64,000 bases of DNA, from positions 10,960,790 to 11,024,789 of the forward strand of contig OZ026844.1 of assembly GCA_964023205.1 (NCBI GenBank), given 5' to 3'. Numbering within the stretch: position 1 is the first letter of the stretch; the number at the start of each line of letters is the position of its first letter. This stretch comes from Lutraria lutraria. Lineage: Eukaryota; Mollusca; Bivalvia; Venerida; Mactridae. The notes beneath the pieces are model-generated. The model did not search any database, was not told the DNA's origin, and saw only the letters and a program-made list of their open reading frames with translations. Made by a program: the position numbers and the translations under genes. Shown piece by piece: positions 14,001 to 26,000 of the stretch.

Positions 14001-17000
14001 AATCAGAAATAGATCAAGACCCTTATTGTTTTCACTGCACAAACATGTTATAAGCATAAAAATTGTATTTTTCAGTAAAGGCTTTTAGAGACAAGTCATT
14101 GATTAAGTATGATTTATGTACAGGTGCTTGACACTCCACCTAGGATTCTATGACATACATGTAATATATACAATCATATATCATATATCTATATACGATG
14201 ATATCGCCATACGTAATAAAATGCAAGATGCTGGGTCAAGCATCAGTATCTACATGTATGAATGGCTACAATCGATGTTGGATATCAGTAAATATCACAT
14301 GGTTGAAATGTTAGTTGACAGAGACTATGGGAAGATTTTAATTTTTCAATACAACAAGACACAATGACAAAGGAAGACTCAACATATACTGTAATCTCGT
14401 TAAATCACTTCAGTGTTAACATGCATCAGGTTGTAACAGGTAATAAATACATGCATTCACAAAACAACCAATTAAAACACGATAAACCATGCCAATTTTT
14501 CTAAATCTGAGAGCCGAAATGAGTGTAGTGTAATAGAATAAGTTACATTAGCATGGTATTTTAGTGTGAAGCAAAATAAGTACACTACACAGACTATTTT
14601 AAGTTAACTGAAACATTTATTGTTTAACCTAAACAATAAGTTTCTGTACATTAAGAATTCTTAGAGATACAAAAACATCTAGGACTAAATTACTATTGAT
14701 ATTTGAACATAAACAAAACTATTTTTTTACAAATGATTAACTATGAAGATACAAGTATGTGATTCCACAATGATACATATATTTGTATATACAGTGAAAG
14801 CTGATGTGATGTCACATGTCAAACACATGATGTGATCTTACCTCATCGTTCCTATATAATGAACCCATAGGTTTCTAGTAAAATATCAAAATTCTCAAAT
14901 TTTTACACAAAAAATACATGCAATCTTGATATCGGTAGTTTTACTTATTCTTTAATCAAGCAAATGAAATGCCATGCTGTAGTTTGTATAATGAACATTA
15001 TGACAACCAGTTAGTAATATCTACATAATACATATATACTGGCTTGTAAAGGATAAATCTATGAGCGTGTTAGTAATAAGTAATTAAGCATTCTGCCAGT
15101 CGAAACGGATGCATGGTCAAAAAGCAATTCCCTATTTGGATAACATTAGTAATATAAGATGAATAACTGTTTTTGTTACTAACATGAAGGCATTAATTAG
15201 CAGAAACTGAGCCGATATAATGAAGCTGATTATTACATGGTTTGCTGCAGTAAATGACTAATGAACATATTACGTATATGGTAGATACAGTAGATGCTGA
15301 TCATGCTAGTAAACAGACTATTCTGAAATTTAACTTGAGTAATGCAGATATCACCCCTTGTAACTGCCTTATAAAACATTCCCCAATCAATTGTAAAATC
15401 TTTATCAGGAAAAGTATCCTTTCAAAATAACTGTGCAACCATATAATCACTGAAGACAAGTGAAATATTTGACAACAGACAAGCATTATCATAGTTTAAT
15501 GAAACATCACTTCACAGGTCTTGCATTCCAGGTAAACTAATTGCTAAGATTCTAGAAAAATCCTACTTTTAGAAAAAGCTCCATCATTTGAAAAAGTATG
15601 ATTACTTTAATTTGAATTTTTCAAAACATTCTATTAAACAACAATAACTCACTAGGAATGGATACAAAAACTAAACTTAAGTGTAATTCTTGAATCAACA
15701 ACAGCAAATTTTAATAATACAAAAGGTAAAGGTTCTGTTTATCATAGAGTCACCCCTATTGAAAGGGCCAGCCAAGTTGGCTTATGAGATACCTATCTTT
15801 TGTTCACACAGTACCACCCAAATTCAAATACTGATAACACAAAAACTGTCCCACATACCATAAAGCCTTAAAACTCAACATCACTAAAAACTTTTCAATA
15901 CTGTATCTAGTCTCACCTTAAGTTTATCATCAGCAGCAGAAACATCAGTGTCGTCTGCCCAGGAATCTTGACGGTTGTCATGGAGAGATTGTTTACTTAT
16001 TGTCTGCTCATCTGAATCTTCAGCTGCATTACAAAAACATTTCACAATTTTATTTTAGCAACTAGACAAACTAAAATAATGAAAATACTATAAGACATAT
16101 TCTTTAAATACCGTTACTGTAAGATTGGTGCAGACAGAACTTTTTAATGAAAACAGAATGCATTACCTTTCCCATCAATACTATAGTCAAACCTGTGAAC
16201 AAAGGCCACCCTATGGAAATACAAAATTTGACCTTTATCGATAGGTGGCCTTTATTCAGAGGTTATTTTGTTCTTATTAATCAATATCATTTTTTCAAAG
16301 AATTGACTTCATTCATGAGGTGGCCACTAACACAGGTTGGATGGTATTGACTAAGTTTCTTAATTTCATATCATTAACTTCACAGACAATTTGACACAAC
16401 CTGGTCTTAATGGCATGCCTCAAACTCCAAAAGAATCTGAGTTTAAGCCCATAAGGTCTTAAACCTTATATGAGTTTTCCAAACTGATAAAAGATTTTAT
16501 AACAGTTGAAAATCTATAGAGATTCTCCATACCATCTTCCTGGTGTGGCTGTGGCATACCAAAGTCAGAAATCTCTGAGTTTGTTGTCTTATCTCTTGGT
16601 GTTGTGTGTCGACTCACATTAGCTGACTCTGTAGTACGAGGAGTTGATGGCACACTACTACTGAGTACACGTCTATGTTTAAGATTGTGATCAAAAACAA
16701 CCTGTGAACATGCATGATTAGCTTTCATCATTGCGCAATCTTCCGCTGTCCAACCTGAATAATACAATACATCATAATATATCATAAATATTGACTTAAT
16801 TCAACAGAATAAGAGGGATGAAAAATTGTCTTTGTCAATATAGATGTGTATGGAACTAACGACCAACAACATATGTGTTTTTCTAATTTATTTTACCAAC
16901 GTTTCAGCTATACAATTAGCCTTCATCAGGGTATGATTAGATAAAAAACTTTTGGTTAGAATGTGGAATATAGTATTAAAGTGACATCTGGTGACATCAC

Positions 17001-20000
17001 TGCTGTGAGTTCGAATCCCATCTGGGACCGAATTTCACATGTGAGGAATCTGTCCAGCAAGCTTACAGAAGGTCGGTAGTTCTACCCAGGTCTATCTGAG
17101 GACATCATCCTCCCATTAAAGCCGCCAAATGATCCTGGCTGTTGGTATGAAGTTAAACCCATGAACAAAATGTTTTAATGATTTTATTCAAGAGAATGGC
17201 AGCTTTTTTTTAATTATTTAACCATGAATCATTGGCTAATTCAGAATATCAGAGTGGTTTATAAAAAAGATACCAACTAAATTCAAACACCATGAGAGAA
17301 TCTTATATTGTGTTTAGCAAGAAAGTAAAGATTTCATACACTAAAATGGCATCAAATGCATAAATAATTGCTGCATTCTTTCACAACTGACAATGCAGAA
17401 TATATGGTTATACTATAAGGAGTAAACAAATTTTAATAGTTGATGTAAGGACACGGACATTATCATAAACAACAACTTATCATTTTATAATGACATTTTA
17501 TAAATACAAATGGTTTATGGTCAAGTTTCTTTTAGGAGGACCATGCTTAAGTCATACACCCTCCACAAGATCTTCTGCCGAACTGAGGTAGAAATTTCTG
17601 AAATGATTCAACGGTATTAATACTTACCTTTGATATCTTTCAGAGCAGTGTTGGCATTGTGATCTAACAACAATTTAACTTGATTAATCCCATCCTCCAT
17701 ACAAGCGTGGTGTAAAGCAGATCTATATAATAAACAATGATAATTATTAAGGAACAAATTTCACATGCATTATATCCCAAAGAATGAAAAATACATATAA
17801 CAGTAACTAGAATTAATCCTAATAAATGTTCTTAGGTTATCAATAATACCTGATGAAGAAAAATAATGTGTTTTGTTTGCTTTTTACAATAATCTTTTTA
17901 GCAATATTTTTTTGTAAGGTTCATTGAATTGATTTGTTTGTTTGTCTGAGTTTTACGCCCATTTTCAACAATCAGAGTCATATGAGGAGGACAGTTCACC
18001 TATCCATTGTTCCTGGGAAGAAGCAGTACTATTCTCCCATCCTCCGTAAGCAACTGCCTACATTCTCACATAAAGAGACATGGTTGGAAGCTGGGCTCGA
18101 ACCCACGACCCTCTATCAATGAGAGGTTACAGTAGTCCTCATTGAATTGAACTCAGGCATTTGCATTCAAGAAAATGTGGTTATGTTCTAAGATACAAGG
18201 CAAGACATTACAATATTTATAGTTTAGCTCGTAGCCTTAATGCTCCTTTTTCTCCATTGCAAAATCTGTCAGCCTCTCCAAATGATACTGATTTCAACAA
18301 AAAATATCAGAATTGGCACTAAACTGTCTATCAAATAAGCTAACCCAGCATGCACATTAAAATGAGAAATGTTCAATAGTCCACCAATGTAGCAAGTCAA
18401 GAGCTTACCATTAAGGCCAATGTGTAGCATGATGTGTAGGACTTAATTAGAAGTCATATGAATTACCTGTGATTGTTATCTGTAGCATTGACTTCAGCAT
18501 TATTTTCTAGAAGATATCTTGTGATGTAATCCTTCTTTGATTGATCCAGGACTGAGAGAATCAATGGAGTTTGTCCAGCCTGTAAAAGTAGTACAATAAT
18601 TACCTCCCCTGATTTTTTATTGATATTGATTATTTCTGAGATCTAGTGATAACCATATGTCGACTTTTCAACAACCACACATGATACAAGCTCATAATGA
18701 TAGTGATATCTTTCAATAAAGAAAAATTGTTAAAGTGAAATATATTATGTCTGTATGATATGAATATGAATTCCTAAACAAATATATAGATTAATAGATT
18801 GTACGCTATCACATCCTTTGTCTCAATTCTAATTATACAAGCAAAGGGGTTTGTCACGAAAAAAAAATAATTATTATTACTATTAATTACAGCCAAATCT
18901 TATCAGAGCATGAAGAAAGGCAATCACAAGATTGATAGATTAGATAGATTTCAGATTTATATAGGGCCCTTTTCATACCAACACGTGTGAAGGCGCTTTA
19001 CATATTTTGCAGCCACAAAGTTGCAAGTGCATCCTCTACCAGTGCAGATGCAGTATTAAGACTAAGCATAAAGTCTTTGGGTCAGACCAAACACTCCAGA
19101 TCCAAAAAAGAACAATTTGGTAATTCTTCTACCATTTATTCAACAAATAAAAAAAACACTCACTCTATTTTTCAGGTTTGTATGGGCCCCTTCTTCTATA
19201 AGCCTTTTTACCAGACCAGTATTACTATCTTTGACAGCCAGATGTAAGGCTGTATTGTTTTCACCATCTCGTACATCGACCTCAGCTTTATATACCAGCA
19301 ATAGGTTCACACATTCTTCCTGGTTGCATTCTACAGCCTAAAACAAATAAGAGAAATCACATACATTAAACAAGTGACTTATCATTTATTTATAACAGAG
19401 ACAAAATGTGAATATTTTAAAGATGTTTGCACATACATTTTGTAGACATATACTGATATAGGCAAAATGAAAACTGTTATAGATTTTTTTAAAACTTTCC
19501 ATGATCATAGCATATGATAACAGAAACATTTTAAGTGAAATAAAATTGCGGGTTGACAAACTCGTTTTTGAGTTATCCGCCCTTCAATTTGAATGTTTGC
19601 TTATGAAGTAAGAAATTTAAAACATTGGTTTTACTTCAGTTTTTATTCACATCATATACAAAATGGTACACATTTAAAAAATCAGACCCATAATTAAACC
19701 AAAATGTGGCAGCAATAGCTTTAACACATTAGCCAAAAATTTCTAGTCATACAAGTGAACTTTCTCAAATTTGTATACTAGGGCTAGAGGTGAATTGTTT
19801 ACTTCCAATAGCTCTGACACTTATAGTTTGGGCAAGAGCTACCAGGGTAGTTCAAAGTTTATGGATTTTTACTCTAAAAAATATTCAGTATGTATTCTAA
19901 ACATGCCAGTACAAACAGCAAGGTTTTTTCTCAATGAGAATATCGATACATATTTCATGCAAATATAAACTATCGGTATTGTTCAGACAGACAGAGACTA

Positions 20001-23000
20001 TTAATGGCTGCTATTTTATGATTTATGGGCAAAGACGTTCAAATTTCAGAAATATAATGGTGAATATAATTGAAATATTAAGAGAACCATCATTTATTCA
20101 TGACTTGCATGAAATTGAAGAAGGCCATCAAGTCTATGACACCATACATCATTAAGTAACAATATTCTTCTTGCAATTATGTAAATAATACTGTACTGAC
20201 AAACAGCATTATACAGATATATAATGTGACTTAAAATACAGTTTCGATAACAGGTAGACTTGATAATCTGCATAGTCATAATTGGTAGAATTCCCATATA
20301 TCTACATTAAAGTCACCAAAACACTTATTCATGTCTCCCCTACACATTAAAATCATTAATCTACAACTATAGAGTAATTATTCTGTCTACAAAATCAATC
20401 ACTGTATGTTTTCTTTGTATTCAGTACACAAACGCTAACGTTTCTGTAACAAAAAAAGACATGTTCAATGGCGATAAAATTCCAGCCATTCAGAGATCAA
20501 CAATGATCTGTATGTATCAAATAATTGTTTGCAGGTTAGCGCTAATAATTGCCTGACCGAATTATCATACCATTACAAAGTGATTTAAAATAACTTAAAT
20601 TGCAGTGATAAATAGTAAACAGTATTGTTTAATTATGTAGTAATGAAGTGTAACAAAACAGGAATTTGAGGTTCAAAAACTTCTTTTATGTAGCAAAAAA
20701 ATTTGGCAACAAATGTCTGGCAAAGATCTATAATGTGTAAGCAAAAAATCATTCATAATGTAAGACAGTCTTTTTTTATTATCTCATACAAGTTATCTCT
20801 AGCTGTTAACAACCATGAGTTTAAATCCTATTTAGGACTAAATTTCAGACGTGAGGAAGCTGTCCAGCTAGCTTGCCTAAGGTTGGTGGTTCTCGCCAGG
20901 TGTAAGCTAGGGGTCTTTACCCACCATTCAAGGCAGATAAATTGCCAAATGACCATGGAGTGCATGACTCAATGTTTCATTAAGCCCCACAGAAAAAAAC
21001 AAAAATAAGTAAGGGAAGAAAAAACAAATTAACCAATTACAATTAAATATAATAATGTTTACATTTTTCAATGGGTTCCAAGGAGTACAATTATCACACA
21101 GTCGTAAAGAAATCTATAAGTAAACAAATTGTTTGACAATTTTCTATTCAACACAAATTTTCAACAATGAAAAATATTGGCAGTAAATTTTAGCAACCTA
21201 ATCAGGTCAAAGGAATTTTGATGTCATTGATAATGTTGGTTTACAAATAATTTATGGCAGGTTATTACAACAAACTTGGCAAGTACGGGACCTCACTGAA
21301 ATCCAGATAACCCTTAAATCAATGATATTTGATTTGCAATAATCTCTGATATAAAATGTTTTAAAACTATATCCTGTTTCAAATATACTTTACATTGCAT
21401 TGATATATATTCAATCAAAATATGTAAACAGCTTACACTAAACCTGCTGGTTTATTTATGAATGACTTACACTAAAACTCAAAATGAAAACATGTACAAT
21501 TAAAAATGTGAACAAAGTCCGTTTTTGGGAAAGGTAGATTGTGGCCTTTATCAACAGGCGGCCCTTATTCGGAGATCATTTTGTTCTACATAATCAATGA
21601 CAGTTTTTAAAAGAATGGCATTTATTCAGAGTGGCCTTTATTTGGAGGTGGCCACTATCACAGGTTTAACTGTACTAAAGTACTTGCTGAATATCATACA
21701 TAGCTGTCAGAAAGATTCATTAAAAATTTATAAAATGATATCTTTACATTCATTTTATTGAAGTTGCACAAACATCAGCTCCCAATTTAGTAATGTAATT
21801 TAATATTAATTTCAATTAATAATCTACATATTCTCAGATCTAAATCAATATAGACAGTAAGGTTTTCAGCAAATTGATTTTTTTTAAAAATTCAACCAGC
21901 ATGGATACCTACACAAACCTATCTGCAGTATGATATGATATTAATAAATGAACTGCTAATTGATTACATTTAATACAAAATAATGAATGAAAAATATCAT
22001 GGCTGATTTTTTTAAAATTTCAGCATAACAACACAAGTTATATATATCATAATGTAGGTCAGCTATGCTAAACATTCCCATTTCGATCTAAGTAGAAAGG
22101 TTAATATTTTAATCTATTTCAATTCAGATTAATAAATTTGCCATGAAAGAGGCTTGGTACCTGTAACCATTCAATGACTTATCTTTAATATTTCACTCTT
22201 TTATTGCAGTTATGAAAATTCAATCTGACAACAAATATTATCCAATTAGGCTATCCTTAATAAAATATTGGTCCACTACTACACGATTTCAACTTTTAAC
22301 AGTAATTACTTGTATGTAGATAGTAGATATTTCTTATCATGACTTATGTCAACATAATATACTTGATCAACGAACGAAGATATGGGGGAAAAAAGTTTTT
22401 TTTTTGTCAAAAAAAATTTGGGGACAGGGGATTTTGAATGAGTGTCGTTGCCTAACTGCAAACCAACAATTCTTTAAAGATGTCCTCACTTATTGAAATT
22501 CTAGACCAATCATTTAATCTCTTTTCAATAATATAGATATCATATTGACACTACAGTTGCGGATTTGAAAATATCAGTTAAAAATATTTACATAAACCTT
22601 GAAATACGTTAGCTGATTGATAATCAATGAAATGAAAACATAAACAGGTGCATCTTAAAATTCCTTAAGATTTTCATTCATTGGCCTCCTGCAGTCTTAA
22701 CCTGAGTCTCAGTACATTCTGAAGCTCTAACTTGCAAAAAAAATCAATTTTAACTTTTTGATACCGGTAATTTGAACCTCAATTTATTTTTTCACTAGTG
22801 TTTGATATCACATCAACAGCCATGGTCATTTGTCAAATTTTCAAGCATTTAACAGTGGAGGAAAACCCCAGACCTACACCTGGGTAGAACTATCCACCTT
22901 CAGTGAACCTCACATGTAAAATCCGGGCCTGTACTAGGTGAGATTCAAGCTCAAAGCAGTGAGGGGCTAGTGATTACTAATCAGAGATCTTAACCACTCA

Positions 23001-26000
23001 ACCATGGAGCCTCAAGAATGTTTGTTTACATGCTGAGAAAATTTAAGGTATAAAAATTGAAAATGTAAATGCCAGGTTAAATTCTGGTATACTTCTTTAA
23101 AGATCTGTACACTGCAGCAATTCAAGCCATAATTCATTAATTATGGTCATTTTTATAGTAATATATTTTTTCCTATACTGCCCGGTATTCCAAATTACAG
23201 TCATGGCTACATGTACAAACAATGTTATGTATAATAAATAGACACAAATATGTATACCTAGTACAACTTAAAAAATGCTGGTTCTAAAACATTTGATCTG
23301 GGTAAAAAATATTATCTTAATTTGCTAGTATTTATCCCCTCTGTATGTTAAAATTTCACATTAATTTTCATCAAACTCAGTCTACTTTCTACAAATTGTC
23401 CTTCAGAATAAAATCAGACATAAAAAGTCTAGGTGATGTTACAAAAAGTCCTATCTCCATTAAATCTACAGAAATCAATCATACTAATGTGATTTTATTC
23501 CTATTAAAGGAAGCACTACTTGGTATAAACTCAGCAAGGCTTTAGTAGTTCAATCAATCTAATACAACTTCAGATGAATGCACTTAGGCCAGAAAAAGTT
23601 GGGTTTTTTTCAGACGACCCTATTTTTACGCAGACCCTTAAGTTTCAAACTGCAAACTCTGAAGCATGAAAATATATGGAAATGAATAATTGTTGTATGT
23701 TTTATTCTCATGAAAAAGTGTTCAGACAAAAGGGAAATATTTCGGCCTACCTAACCTAAAATATTTGGTAAAATAACCTCTAACATGACTCAGTTTTTCT
23801 CTAGCCTTATAGTAAATTATAACATTGAAGGCATATTGTAGACAGATGGTGATTTGACAGACAATAAGGAAGATAATGATAAAATCAATAGAATTCACAT
23901 TATAAACAAACTTCAAAGTAGAAGCTGGTATTAAATTTCATCATTAAAGTATTGAAAAATTGGTCAATATTAGGAATATATTCTGAACAGGTTATGTACA
24001 CATATAAACCTTAAATTTTTAATGACAAGAGCTGTCAGTAATTTTATACTTTTTTGAAGTATGTAATTGAAATATTATTTTTGTACAGACACAAAATATT
24101 ATTCAATTTACAAATATGTGTGATTCACAAGTAAGACATCAACAAATACCCCCACTGGAAACTCTCTGGCTTAAAAGATTCACTTTAAAGAAAATAAGAA
24201 ATATCTGTTCAAACATTATTATTTCACCAGTACTCCTTTATGTTTAGTTGAACTATTTTGATATTAGGCTGAGTAAACTATACACAGCAACTTTTTTTTC
24301 TCTGCAACCTGGATATTCATTCTGATTGAATTGTCCTTCTTGAAAATTAATACATTTAAAATATTGCTTTACAAATCCCTTACCGGGGTATTTAATATCC
24401 TGGATTGGGAACTAGATTACACCAAAAGAATGCATTGATAAAATTTGAAATAAAAATGTGTTCATATTAAAATCATAACGATTTGAAAATAAAATGTGTT
24501 GATGACAAAATTAAAATAAAAACATGTAATAGCTTTGTTTTTTTATTCCATATACTACGATGTAAACACTATCTAGTAATATTAATTATTTTGTTTCAGA
24601 GTTAATTTCATACAAGTGATGGTTTGTCTCCTTATTATATATATTACTTTTCTGCACTATATATTATTTATGATTAGCTGTTTTGTTTATGCACGCACAT
24701 TGGTGCGCATGTGAGGATTTTCCATTTTGTTGCACTTTTCCAGTTATTTTACAATCTTGTATATATGAGCTCTACAAATTTGGAGGAAATAAAAACATGT
24801 ATAATATGTCATGCTGACAGGTTACAAAGATGTATATGGTAATGGGAAATAAACTGAATCATTTGAACATATTTCTACTACCTTCATTAAAGGTGTCTTT
24901 GCCTCATTGTCACCAACATTAGTCTTTGCATTCAATTCCAATAGTTCCTGGACAACTTTAGCATGTCCATTTGCACAAGCTAAATGTAATGGTGTTCTAC
25001 AATAAAAATGTTAATTGATATAAAACAACACATTCTGCAAGATGTAAAACAAGGAAGGCATCATGACTTAGGAGAAGAATAAAATATCATTGACCTAATG
25101 GGTGCATGTTCAAATGCTTCCCATGGTCTGAACTCTAATACTGATATATCTGTAAATTTATCTTATCAGACAGTGTCATCACAGTGATTACTTATTTCCC
25201 TGTCTGAGTATACATGTATATTGGTCCTACTCCTAGCTAGCTTATTGTAAGCAGTAAACATTAATTAAGTTTTTAAATGTACAGTACAACCTCTCCAGAG
25301 CGGCCCTCTGTAGAGCAACAACCTCTCTATAACAACACCTTCAAAATTTCCCTATGTTGATATTTTCTATAAATTTAACCTGTAAACAACGGTCAAGTAT
25401 TTGCAGCTCACACAGGGTGTTGCTCTACAGAGTTTATACTGTATGTACATATAAAAATATTTTATTCTAATGTTGCGCAATAAGATAATTAATTACAAAA
25501 TTAGAAGGAATGTTTAATCACACTTTTTTATGTATGACCACTTCCTTGAGATATGACAGTGAAATGTTAGTTATTCACTTATTGGGAAATGGACCAAAGG
25601 AAAACAGAAAAGAATTTTAACAAAGAGTGCCAGGATTTTTGTGAGCCTGTCAGAGCACTACAAACAAACTTCTTTCTAATTCCAGCCTTATACATGTGTG
25701 CATCAATTATACTGTGCATATCAAAACATCAAGTAATGAATAAATTATCAACCCTAAATTATCAATACAATTAGAGACAATTAAAAAATGGAACAGTCAA
25801 GTATCAAATTAAAGTATGTGCAATACAATAAGTGAATAACAAACCAAGGCATTGGAATTTCAAACCATGAGACAATAAAAATTTCAGATGAATACAAACC
25901 AGTAATTTTAAATGCCAACAAAAACGAGGTCAAAAGTGTCATATAACAAAACAATTGATCAATTAATCAAGTCTTGTCATGTTTACTAACATGAGAAAAA

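Larger units (their letters stand above)
19338..24881 (-). other. Intron 2 (5.5 kb)
   Basis: It contains SINE B copies (20797, 22830), MITE 1 copy 2 (21499) and the short repeat at 23595. The ankyrin reading continues directly from exon 2 to exon 3, so no exon is expected here, and none was seen. Confidence 0.85.
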
